Positions 26,096 to 34,420 are shown, numbered from the stretch's first letter. The stretch: 64,000 nt of DNA from Hydrogenophaga palleronii_A (GCF_031457455.1 NZ_JAVDWU010000008.1:1-64000); one strand, 5' to 3'. Notes: generated by a model from the letters alone, not told the origin. Numbers and translations: made by a program.

Positions 26096-26510
26096 GTTGG
26101 CCTTTTTCGTCGATCACGCGTTCACCGTCTTCCTTGGTGAAGGTGCCTGTTTGCGGTTGCGGCAGGATGTCGAGCACCGCCTCGGAAGGGCGGCACAGGC
26201 GGGTGCCCAGGGCGGTGACGACAATGGGGCGCTGCAGCAAGATGGGGTGTTCGCCGATGAAGTCCAGCAGTTGTTCGTCTGTCCAGTGCGGCGCGTCCAG
26301 GCCCAGTTCTTTGTAGAGGGTTTCCTTCTGCCGCAACACATCGCGCACGGTGCCGCCCATGTCGCTGATCAGCTGCTTCAGCTCATTGCGCGTCGGCGGT
26401 GTTTTCAGGTATTCGATGACCACGGGCTCAACCCCGCTGTTGCGGATCAGGGCCAGGGTGTTGCGCGAGGTGCCGCACCTGGGGTTGTGAAAAATCTTGA
26501 TGGGTTTCAT
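26076..26510 (-). CDS. arsC: Arsenate reductase, glutaredoxin-coupled (ArsC, E. coli type)
   Basis: The 144-residue protein has the active-site NPRCGTSRNT with Cys12, as in the plasmid R773 enzyme, and the RPIVV segment. It reduces arsenate to arsenite using glutathione and glutaredoxin in the cytoplasm. It sits between acr3 and arsH. The same cluster also encodes an unrelated low-molecular-weight phosphatase-type arsenate reductase, so two independent reducing systems are present. Confidence 0.92.
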   Translation of the reverse strand: MKPIKIFHNPRCGTSRNTLALIRNSGVEPVVIEYLKTPPTRNELKQLISDMGGTVRDVLRQKETLYKELGLDAPHWTDEQLLDFIGEHPILLQRPIVVTALGTRLCRPSEAVLDILPQPQTGTFTKEDGERVIDEKGQRVKAAE

Positions 26511-26526
26511 GTGGGGTTCTCCAGGT

Positions 26527-27537
26527 TCAGGCAGCGGGGCGCCAGCGGTTGACCAAGGCCACCAGCGAGAGCATCACCGGCACCTCCACCAGCACGCCCA
26601 CCACGGTGGCCAGCGCCGCGCCGCTGTTCAGGCCGAACAGCGAAATGGCCACGGCCACGGCGAGCTCAAAGAAGTTGGAGGTGCCGATCAGGCAGGCAGG
26701 GCCGGCCACGTTGTGGGGCAACTTGAGCCAGCGCGCACCCCACCAGGCGATGAAGAAGATGCCGTAGCTCTGCAGCACCAGCGGCACCGCGATCAGCAAG
26801 ATCACCAGCGGCTGGCGAATGATGGTCTCGGCCTGGAAGCCGAACAGCAGCACCACGGTGGCGATCAGCCCGATCACGGACCAGGGTTTGAGAGCCGCCA
26901 CGAAGGCCGGCAGTGCATCGCGTGAGCGCTTGAGTAGCCATTGGCGCGTGAGCATGCCGGCGATCAGTGGCAGCACCACGTACAGCACGGTGGCCAGCAG
27001 CAGGGTTTCCCACGGGACGGTCACATTGGTCACGCCCAGCAGAAAGGCCGCGATGGGAGCGAAGGCAAAGACCATGATGATGTCGTTGATCGACACCTGC
27101 ACCAGCGTGTAGTTGGCATCGCCCTTCACCAACTGGCTCCACACGAACACCATGGCGGTGCAGGGTGCTACGCCCAGCAGGATCATGCCGGCGATGTATT
27201 CGCTGGCCGACTGCGGGTCCACCCAGGGCGCGAAGATGTACTGAAAGAACAGCACACCCAGTGCCGCCATGGTGAAAGGCTTGATGAGCCAGTTCACCAC
27301 TAGCGTGAGCATCAGACCCTGAGGCTTCTTGCCCACGTTGCGCACCGCGCTCCAGTCGATCTGGATCATCATCGGGTAAATCATCACCCAGATGAAAACG
27401 GCCACCACCAGGTTGACCTGCGCGTACTCCATGGCGGACACGGCCTGAAAGACCGGTGGCACGAGCAAGCCCAGCCCCACGCCGGCCAAGATGCCCAACC
27501 CGACCCACACCGAGAGATACCGTTCAAACAATCCCAT
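26527..27537 (-). CDS. acr3: Acr3 arsenite efflux transporter
   Basis: The 336-residue protein has ten hydrophobic helices. The essential Cys126 is in LGVAPCTAMVF, with a matching conserved acidic region in the FELAVAVAISLFG half. Acr3 exports As(III) across the inner membrane by H+ antiport. ATG at 27537 with AGAGG eight bases ahead is preferred over GTG at 27543. An inverted repeat with T-rich tail lies upstream, between it and the phosphatase-type arsC, so its expression may be partly separate from the front of the cluster. Confidence 0.93.
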   Translation of the reverse strand: MGLFERYLSVWVGLGILAGVGLGLLVPPVFQAVSAMEYAQVNLVVAVFIWVMIYPMMIQIDWSAVRNVGKKPQGLMLTLVVNWLIKPFTMAALGVLFFQYIFAPWVDPQSASEYIAGMILLGVAPCTAMVFVWSQLVKGDANYTLVQVSINDIIMVFAFAPIAAFLLGVTNVTVPWETLLLATVLYVVLPLIAGMLTRQWLLKRSRDALPAFVAALKPWSVIGLIATVVLLFGFQAETIIRQPLVILLIAVPLVLQSYGIFFIAWWGARWLKLPHNVAGPACLIGTSNFFELAVAVAISLFGLNSGAALATVVGVLVEVPVMLSLVALVNRWRPAA

Positions 27538-27560
27538 ACCCACAACCTCTGGTCAAAAAC

Positions 27561-27592
27561 GCAAAACGCCCGGGCGCTGCAAACGCCCGGGC
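27561..27592 (-). terminator. Rho-independent-like hairpin inside the ars cluster
   Basis: On the minus strand GCCCGGGCG (27592-27584) pairs with CGCCCGGGC (27576-27568) around a 7-base loop, followed by TTTTGCGTTTTT. It lies between arsC (LMW type) and acr3, so it would end or attenuate transcription within the operon. Confidence 0.7.
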
Positions 27593-27613
27593 TTCGATGG
27601 AGGCTTCAACAGC

Positions 27614-28114
27614 TCAGGATGTGACCTTGCCCATGCTGTCCAGCTCTTTCTTGAGGGCGAGCTTGTCCAGCTTTTCAATGGGCAGCACCGTCAGCAAGGC
27701 AATGCGGCGGTTCATCACCACAAAACAATCGGTGAAGGCGCGCTGAATCACCTCAATGCTGCCTTTCACGGCGGCCGGGTCTTCCACGCCCCAATGGGCC
27801 GTCATGGGCTGTCCCGGCCAGACAGGGCACACCTCGCCGGCCGCCTTGTCGCACACGGTGAGCACGAAGTCCATTTTGGGCGCGTCTGGCAAGGCGAATT
27901 CATCCCAGTTCTTGCTGCGCAGGCCGGCGGTCTTGAAGCGGTTTCGATCCAGCAGTTCGATGGCATGCGGGTTGACATGGCCAGCGGGATGGCTGCCCGC
28001 ACTGTAGGCGCGGAAGCGCCCCGCGCCTTGCTGGTTGAGGATGGCCTCGGCCATGATGCTGCGCGCGGAGTTGCCGGTGCAGATGAACAGGACGTTGTAG
28101 ATCGATGAACTCAT
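27614..28114 (-). CDS. arsC: Arsenate reductase, low-molecular-weight phosphatase type
   Basis: The 166-residue protein has the PTP loop CTGNSARS (Cys12 to Arg18) and the later pair Cys88 and Cys96 (VCDKAAGEVCPVWP). This arrangement fits the thioredoxin-coupled three-cysteine relay of the pI258-type enzyme. It reduces arsenate to arsenite. It directly follows arsR in the transcript, and the terminator-like hairpin at 27561-27592 follows it. Together with the glutaredoxin-type enzyme downstream it gives the cell two redox routes for the same reaction. Confidence 0.9.
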   Translation of the reverse strand: MSSSIYNVLFICTGNSARSIMAEAILNQQGAGRFRAYSAGSHPAGHVNPHAIELLDRNRFKTAGLRSKNWDEFALPDAPKMDFVLTVCDKAAGEVCPVWPGQPMTAHWGVEDPAAVKGSIEVIQRAFTDCFVVMNRRIALLTVLPIEKLDKLALKKELDSMGKVTS

Positions 28115-28124
28115 GAAAGGCCTT

Positions 28125-28463
28125 TCAGCACGTGGTGCAGGTGGGAACAGCGGTGGGGCCGGTCGTCACTTCGCAGGGCTCGCCCTGGCAGCAGTGCGCC
28201 GTCAGAAACTGGAGCAAATCGCTCATGGCGCCGAACTCGGCGCGGTAGATCAGATGGCGGCCGTCGCGCTCTTGCGAGACCAGGCCGGCGTGGCTGAGCT
28301 CCTTCAGGTGGAACGACAGCGCCGTGCTGGGAACGCCCAGCGATGCGGTGAGCTCGCCCGGTGTGAGCCCTTGTGGCCCCTGCGCCACCAGGGCGCGGAA
28401 GATGCGCAACCGCGTGTCTTGCGCCAGCGCGCCGAGGGCCTTGACGGCTTGGGTTTCGTCCAT
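28125..28463 (-). CDS. arsR: ArsR arsenic-responsive repressor
   Basis: The 112-residue ArsR/SmtB winged helix shows TPGELTASLGVPSTALSFHLKEL and the wing RDGRHLIYRAEF. The As(III) site is not in the DNA-binding helix but at the C-terminus (Cys91, Cys92, Cys97, plus Cys109 and Cys112). This resembles the C-terminal Cys95/96/102 arrangement described for the Acidithiobacillus ferrooxidans ArsR. It should release DNA on binding arsenite or antimonite. It lies inside the cluster between arsJ and arsC rather than first, so the operator may be upstream of gap. Confidence 0.9.
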   Translation of the reverse strand: MDETQAVKALGALAQDTRLRIFRALVAQGPQGLTPGELTASLGVPSTALSFHLKELSHAGLVSQERDGRHLIYRAEFGAMSDLLQFLTAHCCQGEPCEVTTGPTAVPTCTTC

Positions 28464-28475
28464 GGGTCGGTTCCT

Positions 28476-29714
28476 TCAGACAGGTGTGGTTTGCAGTTCG
28501 CGTTTCTGCGGCAGCTTCAAGGTGGTGAGCCAGCAGACTGTCAGCATCAGAGCCGAGCCCAGCAAGGCATACAGCAGGCCGCCCCACTGGTACAGCAGGC
28601 CGGAGAGCAGCGTGCCGGTGAAGCGGCCCAGCGCGTTGGCCGCGTAATAGAAGCCCACGTCTTCGGCGGCCTTTTCCGAGCCGGCATAGGCCAGCACCAG
28701 GTAGGAATGCACGGAAGAGTTGATGGCGAACGCAAAGCCGAACACGCCCAGGCCACCCACCACGATCCAGGGCAGTTGGGGTGCCTCCATGGCCACGGCC
28801 ACGGCCAGGCCCATGGGCACCAGTGCCAGCAGCGCCGACCACAGCCGTGCTGCAGGGACTTCGGTGCTCAGCCCGTCGTCACTGCGCTTCACGAACGCAG
28901 GCGCCAGCGCCTGCACCGCGCCGTAGCCAATGGTCCAGGCCGCGAGGAACGTGCCCACCATGGTGAAGGTCCAGCCCTGCGAATACAGATACACCGGCAC
29001 ACCCACCACGAACCACACATCCCGCGCGCCAAACAGCACCACACGGGCAGCGGCCAGCACGTTGACGCCGGTGTTCTTGGCAAACAGTTCCTTGGCCGAC
29101 TTGGACGCCTTGTTCTTGCCCATCATCTTCGGCAGTGAACTCACCACACCCACCAGCACCAATGCCAGCAGCGCGGCCATGGCCCACAGCGCCTGCTGGA
29201 AGCCCAGCGTCTGCAGCAGCAGGCCGCCCATGAAGAAGCCCACGCCCTTCATGGCGTTCTTGCTGCCGGTGAACCACGCCACCCACTTGAAGAGCTGGCC
29301 GGCGCCTTGGTTCTTCGCCTGATCGGCGGTGACCTTGATGGCCGATTTGCTGGCCGTCTTGGTGAGGTCTTTGGCCACGCCGCAAATGCCCTGCGCCAGC
29401 ACCACCCACGCCACCGACATCGCCGCACTCCAGCCCGGGTCCAGGAACGACAGCACGGTGAAGCCGGTGATCTGCGTGATCAGGCCTACCGTGAGCATGC
29501 GCGTGATGCCGTAGCGCGTGGCGAGCCAGCCGCCGATGAAGTTGGCGGCAATGCCCGCCGCTTCGTACAGCAGGAACAGAAAGGCCAGTGTGAACGGCGA
29601 ATAGCCCAGTTGGTAGAAGTGCAGCAGCACCAGCATGCGCAAGGCGCCGTCGGTGAGCGTGAAGCCCCAGTAGGCGGCCGTGACGATGGCGTAGTTGCGT
29701 TCTGCTGCGTTCAT
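28476..29714 (-). CDS. arsJ: ArsJ, MFS exporter of 1-arseno-3-phosphoglycerate
   Basis: The 412-residue major facilitator protein (FTLTDGALRMLVLLHFYQLG start, KDLTKTASKSAIK segment) matches the ArsJ group. ArsJ exports 1-arseno-3-phosphoglycerate, made when GAPDH uses arsenate instead of phosphate; the product then breaks down outside the cell. The gene directly follows a dedicated GAPDH gene, the diagnostic pairing. The ATG at 29714 (MNAAERN) is chosen because the transmembrane domain starts there; the upstream extension runs into a repeat element. Confidence 0.9.
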   Translation of the reverse strand: MNAAERNYAIVTAAYWGFTLTDGALRMLVLLHFYQLGYSPFTLAFLFLLYEAAGIAANFIGGWLATRYGITRMLTVGLITQITGFTVLSFLDPGWSAAMSVAWVVLAQGICGVAKDLTKTASKSAIKVTADQAKNQGAGQLFKWVAWFTGSKNAMKGVGFFMGGLLLQTLGFQQALWAMAALLALVLVGVVSSLPKMMGKNKASKSAKELFAKNTGVNVLAAARVVLFGARDVWFVVGVPVYLYSQGWTFTMVGTFLAAWTIGYGAVQALAPAFVKRSDDGLSTEVPAARLWSALLALVPMGLAVAVAMEAPQLPWIVVGGLGVFGFAFAINSSVHSYLVLAYAGSEKAAEDVGFYYAANALGRFTGTLLSGLLYQWGGLLYALLGSALMLTVCWLTTLKLPQKRELQTTPV

Positions 29715-29750
29715 GGGTGTATGAGTGACACGTGACTCATCCAAGAATCC

Positions 29751-29829
29751 CGCGGAACCGGCTTTGCCGGGCCGCAGGGGTTGCCCCCTTGAAGGGGGTG
29801 ACGTGCCGCCCGGCACGGCGCGGGGGTGG
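29751..29829. repeat. GC-rich intergenic repeat between gap and arsJ
   Basis: CCCCCTTGAAGGGGG and a CGGC-rich block resemble the elements at 25111-25372 and 63685-63798 (GGGGTGACG, then GGCGCGGGGGTG). It is non-coding and separates gap from arsJ. Confidence 0.6.
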
Positions 29830-29835
29830 GCAAGA

Positions 29836-30879
29836 TCAAACTCCGGTGGCTTCCATGTGGCAGGCCAGATCGACCATGCGGCAGGCGTAACCCATTTCGT
29901 TGTCGTACCAGGCGTAGACCTTGAGCAGGGTGCCGTCGGTCACCATGGTGGACAGCGCATCCACGATGCTGGAACGGGTGTCGCGCGCGTAGTCCACGCT
30001 CACCAGCGGGCGGGTCTCATAACCCAGAATGCCGGCCAGCGGTCCCTTGGCCGCAGCGGCGAACAGTGCGTTCACCTCGTCCACCGTGGTCTCGCGCTGC
30101 AATTCAAACACGCAGTCGGTCAGCGAGGCGTTGAGCGCCGGCACACGCACCGCGTGGCCGTTGAGCTTGCCCTTGAGTTCGGGGTAGATCAGCGCGATGG
30201 CGGTGGCGCTGCCCGTGGTGGTGGGTGCCAGGCTCATGAGCGCGCTGCGGGCACGCCGCAGGTCCTTGTGCGGCGCGTCCACCACCAGGTTGGTGTTGGT
30301 GGGGTTGTGCAGCGTGGTGATCTGGCCATGGCGGATGCCGATGGCTTCGTGCACCACCTTCACCACCGGCGCCAGGCAGTTGGTGGTGCAGGAGGCGGCG
30401 GTGACGATGCGGTCGCGTTCCGGGTTGTACAGCGTGTGGTTCACACCGACCACGATGTTGAGCACATCGCCCACCTTCACCGGCGCAGCCACCACCACAC
30501 GTTTGGCGCCCCGGTCCAGGTGACCCTGAATGGTCTCTGGCGTGAGGAACTTGCCGGTGCATTCCAGCACCAGGTCCACCCCCAGGTCACCCCAGGGAAT
30601 GTCGGCCGGCGCGGCGTGCGCGCTGAACGACATGCGGTGCTGGTCGATGCGAATGGCGTCTTCGCCATCGGCTTCGATGTCCGCCCGCCATTTGCCCTGC
30701 ACACTGTCAAATGCCAGCAGGTGGGCCGTGGCGGCGGCACCACCCTTGAGCTCGTTGAGGTGCACCACCTCCAGCCGGTTGCCGGCCAGGGGGTCGTCGC
30801 TCTGGCGCTCCGCTGCGCCCATGGCGGCGCGCAGGGCCAGCCGCCCGATGCGGCCCATGCCGTTGATGCCTACTCTCAT
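29836..30879 (-). CDS. gap: Arsenic-cluster glyceraldehyde-3-phosphate dehydrogenase
   Basis: The 347-residue enzyme has an NAD-binding GINGMGRIGRL start, catalytic Cys164 in AASCTTN and the YDNEMGY signature. Next to arsJ its role is to form 1-arseno-3-phosphoglycerate from arsenate, NAD and glyceraldehyde 3-phosphate, for export by ArsJ. It is probably not the glycolytic copy: the usual NDL(T/A) coenzyme-contact region reads LNELKGGAAATAHLL. It is first in the cluster, with GGAGGAG ahead of its ATG and a candidate operator upstream. Confidence 0.9.
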   Translation of the reverse strand: MRVGINGMGRIGRLALRAAMGAAERQSDDPLAGNRLEVVHLNELKGGAAATAHLLAFDSVQGKWRADIEADGEDAIRIDQHRMSFSAHAAPADIPWGDLGVDLVLECTGKFLTPETIQGHLDRGAKRVVVAAPVKVGDVLNIVVGVNHTLYNPERDRIVTAASCTTNCLAPVVKVVHEAIGIRHGQITTLHNPTNTNLVVDAPHKDLRRARSALMSLAPTTTGSATAIALIYPELKGKLNGHAVRVPALNASLTDCVFELQRETTVDEVNALFAAAAKGPLAGILGYETRPLVSVDYARDTRSSIVDALSTMVTDGTLLKVYAWYDNEMGYACRMVDLACHMEATGV

Positions 30880-30926
30880 GCAAGTGCTCCTCCAAAGAAC
30901 CCGAAATCGATCAGAAATCAGGTTGA

Positions 30927-30942
30927 TTCAATAATTGTTGAA
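30927..30942. promoter_or_regulatory. Candidate ArsR operator upstream of gap
   Basis: TTCAATAATTGTTGAA has perfect TTCAA/TTGAA arms and lies 48 bases upstream of the first gene of the arsenic cluster, in the only A+T-rich patch there. The assignment to ArsR rests on position and symmetry only. Confidence 0.45.
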
Positions 30943-31025
30943 GTATTGCATGGGTTTGTGACACAGCGGTGACGCGTGTCGCAGCCATCCCTCGGCCAGT
31001 GCGCAGTCTGCAGCGCTGCCCGCGC

Positions 31026-31631
31026 TCAGTTTGTGTGGGCGCTCTGCAGGCTTTTGCCTGCGATTTCAGACTTGTGCACCTTACTTGCCACCTGGTGCAT
31101 CAGAGCCACGTAGTGCGCCAGTGGCGGGGTGGGTGTGCCGGGTGTCTTGGCACGGTCGTCGTAGCGGCGCAGGCGCAGTGCCGTGGCGGCGTGAGGGTGG
31201 TTCATGAATTCGATGGCCTGCTGCGCACTGAACACGCCACCCTGCAATTCCAGGCTGCGGATGGACGCAGGCGAGAGCTGCGCCAGATAGCTGGCGTCGG
31301 TGCGGCAGAGGTGGCGCTTGGCGTCCACGTGCAGGCGGATGGGCTCCAGCACCGCGTCGGAAAACAGCGGACGCAGAAAGGGCAGGGCGATGAACTGGTG
31401 CAGGTCGTCGCGCTGCTTCTGGCCCGGTTCGGCGGGCTCGGCATCTGCCCGCAGCAGGTGGCCCAGATCGTGCAGCAGGGCCGCCACAATGGTCTCGACA
31501 GTCTCTCCCGCCGCTTCGGCGAGATGGGCGCATTGCAGCGCATGGTCGAGTTGGCTCACGGCTTCATTGCCGTACTGCTTGGCGCCCTGGCGCTGCAGCA
31601 GGTCGGCGATGGCTTCGATCGTGGCACCCAT
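31026..31631 (-). CDS. PhnZ-like HD-domain di-iron oxygenase, phosphonate-associated
   Basis: The 201-residue HD protein belongs to the group found in phosphonate operons. Residues align, with a nearly constant offset, with those I recall for the PhnZ mixed-valent di-iron oxygenase: Tyr20, Glu23, His30, His54, Asp55, His58, His78, His101, Lys105 and Asp158. PhnZ cleaves the C-P bond of a 1-hydroxylated aminoethylphosphonate made by PhnY. No PhnY-type dioxygenase is present in this window, so the substrate is open. It lies 6 bases after phnE in the phnCDE operon. Confidence 0.82.
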   Translation of the reverse strand: MGATIEAIADLLQRQGAKQYGNEAVSQLDHALQCAHLAEAAGETVETIVAALLHDLGHLLRADAEPAEPGQKQRDDLHQFIALPFLRPLFSDAVLEPIRLHVDAKRHLCRTDASYLAQLSPASIRSLELQGGVFSAQQAIEFMNHPHAATALRLRRYDDRAKTPGTPTPPLAHYVALMHQVASKVHKSEIAGKSLQSAHTN

Positions 31632-31637
31632 GGTGGT

Positions 31638-32444
31638 TCAGACCGCCAGCTTGCGGATGCGTGCCGAGATCAGGTCGATCAGGGTCACGCTGATCACGAT
31701 GATGATCATCACCGCGCAGGTTTCGGCGTACTGGAAGCCGCGAATGATTTCCCACAGCACCACGCCAATGCCACCCGCACCCACCATGCCCACCACCGAA
31801 GCGGAGCGCACGTTGGCTTCAAAGCGGTACAGGGTGTAGGAAATCCACAGCGGCATCACCTGAGGAATCACGCCATACACAATTTCGTGCAGGGCGCTGG
31901 CGCCAGTGGATCGGATGCCTTCCACCGGTTGCGGGTCGATCGCTTCCACCGCTTCAGAAAACAGCTTGGCCAGGGTGCCGGCCGTGTGAATCCACAGCGC
32001 CAGCACACCCGCAAACGGGCCCAGGCCCACCGCCACCACGAACAGCATGGCGAACACCATTTCGTTGATGGCGCGAAACGAGTCCAGCAAGCGTCGCACC
32101 GGCTGGTGCACCCACCAGGGTGCGATGTTGCTGGAAGCCAGCAGGGACAGCGGAATTGCGGTGATCACGGCCAGCGCGGTGCCCCAGAGCGCGATCTGCA
32201 GCGTGACGATCATCTCGCTGATGTAGAGGCGCCAGTCGGAGAAGTTGGGCGGGAAGAACTCGGACGCGTAGTCGGCCATGTTGCCCGAGTCGCGCCAGAG
32301 ATCCAGGGGGCGCATGTCGGCCCCGTTCCAGGAGGCGACAAGCAGCGCCAGCAGCGCACCCCAGGACAGGTACCAGACCAGGCCGTGCTTGGGCGCGGCG
32401 CTCTCGGCAAGCGTCTGCCATTTCGGATGGGTGAGGGTGTTCAT
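31638..32444 (-). CDS. phnE: Phosphonate ABC transporter permease PhnE (copy 1)
   Basis: The 268-residue inner-membrane permease has about six hydrophobic helices and the ABC coupling loop EAVEAIDPQPVEGIRSTGA, followed by the family segment GMVGAGGIGVVLWEII. It forms the channel of the phnCDE importer for phosphonates. It follows phnD and precedes the PhnZ-like gene with short gaps. A second permease is encoded at 50186-50995. Confidence 0.92.
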   Translation of the reverse strand: MNTLTHPKWQTLAESAAPKHGLVWYLSWGALLALLVASWNGADMRPLDLWRDSGNMADYASEFFPPNFSDWRLYISEMIVTLQIALWGTALAVITAIPLSLLASSNIAPWWVHQPVRRLLDSFRAINEMVFAMLFVVAVGLGPFAGVLALWIHTAGTLAKLFSEAVEAIDPQPVEGIRSTGASALHEIVYGVIPQVMPLWISYTLYRFEANVRSASVVGMVGAGGIGVVLWEIIRGFQYAETCAVMIIIVISVTLIDLISARIRKLAV

Positions 32445-32463
32445 GGGGTGCGGCGGCGGGCGG

Positions 32464-33408
32464 TCAGTTCAGGGCGGCGAGTTGCTGGTCGATCAGCAGC
32501 AGCTGGGCCTTCTTCTCGGCCTCGCTCAGTTTGCTGTCGGCTTCGATCTTGGTGCGCTTGCTGAACAGGTCCAGCTGGCGGATGGGGGTGAGCTGATCGT
32601 TGGAAGAGGCCTTGAAGCCGGAGAGCTTGGAGAGCTTCATCACCACTTCCTTCTCTTTCGGATCGGTCTTGGCGTAGTTCACGAAGAAGGACTTGATCTT
32701 GTCCTTGCTCGCCTGCGGCAGTTCCTTGTGCATGACCAGCGGATCCAGCGGGATCAGGGGTGAGGTCCAGACGATCTTGATCTCCTTGAACTTCTCTGGC
32801 TGCCGGGCCTTGATCTTGTCCAGGTTCTCGCTGTTGTTGGTGGCCACGTCGACCTGTTTGTTGGCCACAGCCAGTGCATTGGCTTCGTGGTTGGCACTGC
32901 GCACCACCTTGAAGGCGGTCTTGGCGTCCACCTTGTTCTTGGCGAACACATAGAAGCCGGGCACCAGGAAGCCGCTGGTGGAGTTGGGGTCGCCGTTGCC
33001 GAAGCTCAGGTCCTTGGCGTTCTTGAGCACGTCTTCCATCGAAGCCAGCGGGCTGCTCTGGTGAACGATGAGGTGCGAGTAATAGCCCTGCGTGCCATCG
33101 GCGTTGACCATCTGCGCAAACACTTCACCGTTGGCGCGGTCCACCGCTTCCATGGCCGACTTGTTGCCCAGCCAGGCCACATGCACCTTGTTGAAGCGCA
33201 TGCCTTCGATGATGCCGGCGTAGTCAGGAGCGAAGAAAGCCTTGACCTTCATGCCGGTCTGCTTCTCCATATCGTCCAGCAGCGGCTGCCAGTCGGCCTT
33301 GAGGTTCTGGGTGGACTCGGTGGAGATGATGCCGAAGTTGATCTCCTGGCCGTGGGCCAGCGTGAGGGTAAGGCCGGCGGCGAGCGCAGCGGCGGCGTGC
33401 TTGATCAT
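32464..33408 (-). CDS. phnD: Phosphonate-binding periplasmic protein PhnD (copy 1)
   Basis: The 314-residue type II binding protein has a signal peptide (about 1-20, cleavage near AHG-QE). The PhnD motifs FGIISTEST at the start and GDPNSTSGFLVPGFYVF in the middle shape the phosphonate pocket. It delivers phosphonates to PhnE/PhnC. GGAG lies just before the ATG. It is clearly different from the second PhnD at 48427, so the two transporters probably differ in ligand. Confidence 0.92.
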   Translation of the reverse strand: MIKHAAAALAAGLTLTLAHGQEINFGIISTESTQNLKADWQPLLDDMEKQTGMKVKAFFAPDYAGIIEGMRFNKVHVAWLGNKSAMEAVDRANGEVFAQMVNADGTQGYYSHLIVHQSSPLASMEDVLKNAKDLSFGNGDPNSTSGFLVPGFYVFAKNKVDAKTAFKVVRSANHEANALAVANKQVDVATNNSENLDKIKARQPEKFKEIKIVWTSPLIPLDPLVMHKELPQASKDKIKSFFVNYAKTDPKEKEVVMKLSKLSGFKASSNDQLTPIRQLDLFSKRTKIEADSKLSEAEKKAQLLLIDQQLAALN

Positions 33409-33463
33409 GGAGAGACTCCTGTGGTTCAGAAAATGAGGGAGAGAGGCGGAGGAACGGGGCCGT

Positions 33464-34318
33464 TCAGGCGGCCTGGGGAAGCGGTTGTTGCCAGCCAGCG
33501 GATGCGTTGGGGTGACGGGTCACGCCGCTGTGCACGCTTTCGCTGCCGTTGAGGATTTCATCGGCCTGCATGCCATAGAGCTCGCGCAGCAGGGCAGGCG
33601 TGAGCCGTTCCGACGGTCCGTCAAACACCACACGGCCCTGGTGCAGCGCCACGGTGCGTGGGCAGTAGCGGCGCGCCATGTCCACCTGGTGCAAGGAAAC
33701 AACCACCGTGCAGCCGTCTTCGCGGCAAATGCGCGCGAGGATCTCCATGACGTTGCGCGAAGACTCCGGATCGAGCGAGGCAATGGGTTCGTCGGCCAGC
33801 ACCACGCGGGCACCCTGCACCAGGGTGCGCGCAATGGCGGCACGCTGCTGCTGTCCACCGGAAAGCGTGGAAGCACGCTGCGCATGGCATTCGGCAATGC
33901 CCACACGGTCCAGCGCTTCCAGCGCCAGCGCACGTTCGCGCACCGTGAAAACACGGGTGACTGAGCGCCACCAGGGCATCTGGTGCAGCCGACCCACCAG
34001 CACATTGACCAGCACGGGCAGCCGGTCGACCAGGTTGAACTGCTGGAACACGAAGCCGATGCGCGCACGTGTCTTGCGCACGTTGCGGTCGATCTGCCCA
34101 CCGCGCTGCACGCATTCGCCATACACCTCGATGCAGGACTCGCTGCCCACGTCGGCCGGCATGAGGCCGGCGATGTGGCGCAGCAGCGTGGACTTGCCCG
34201 AGCCCGATGCACCGATGAGCGCCACCATTTCGCCCTGGTCGATTTCCAGATTGATGTCGCGCAGGGCGTGCTTGCCGTTGCCGAAGTGCTTGTTCAGGTT
34301 TTCGATGTGCAGGCTCAT
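33464..34318 (-). CDS. phnC: Phosphonate ABC transporter ATPase PhnC (copy 1)
   Basis: The 284-residue ATPase has Walker A GASGSGKST, signature LSGGQQQRAAIA and Walker B VVLADEP. PhnC-specific loops and a roughly 40-residue C-terminal tail follow. It is the first gene of phnCDE-phnZ-like. The ATG at 34318 (MSLHIENLNKHF) is preferred; the longer frame to 34474 runs through a Pho box, an operator and a repeat. Upstream lie a candidate Pho box and a PhnF-like operator. Confidence 0.92.
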   Translation of the reverse strand: MSLHIENLNKHFGNGKHALRDINLEIDQGEMVALIGASGSGKSTLLRHIAGLMPADVGSESCIEVYGECVQRGGQIDRNVRKTRARIGFVFQQFNLVDRLPVLVNVLVGRLHQMPWWRSVTRVFTVRERALALEALDRVGIAECHAQRASTLSGGQQQRAAIARTLVQGARVVLADEPIASLDPESSRNVMEILARICREDGCTVVVSLHQVDMARRYCPRTVALHQGRVVFDGPSERLTPALLRELYGMQADEILNGSESVHSGVTRHPNASAGWQQPLPQAA

Positions 34319-34335
34319 GGTCACGGCTCCTTGGA

Positions 34336-34349
34336 GATGTCTATACAAG
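34336..34349 (-). promoter_or_regulatory. PhnF-type operator upstream of phnC
   Basis: GATGTCTATACAAG differs at only three positions from the perfect palindrome CTTGTCTAGACAAG found at 40976-40989. It keeps the GT-N-TA-N-AC core of HutC/PhnF-type GntR operators. It lies 18 bases upstream of the phnC start. Confidence 0.6.
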
Positions 34350-34366
34350 CAGTGTCTTTTTTGTTG

Positions 34367-34384
34367 GTGACAGTTTCTTGACGG
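34367..34384 (-). promoter_or_regulatory. Candidate Pho box upstream of phnC
   Basis: CCGTCAAGAAACTGTCAC on the minus strand matches about 14 of 18 positions of the PhoB consensus CTGTCATAWATCTGTCAY, with a perfect second half. It lies about 50 bases upstream of the phnC start, fitting phosphate-starvation control. Confidence 0.6.
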
Positions 34385-34420
34385 GTTGGGGAAGTTTTTT
34401 AGACATGGGGTGGGTGTTTT

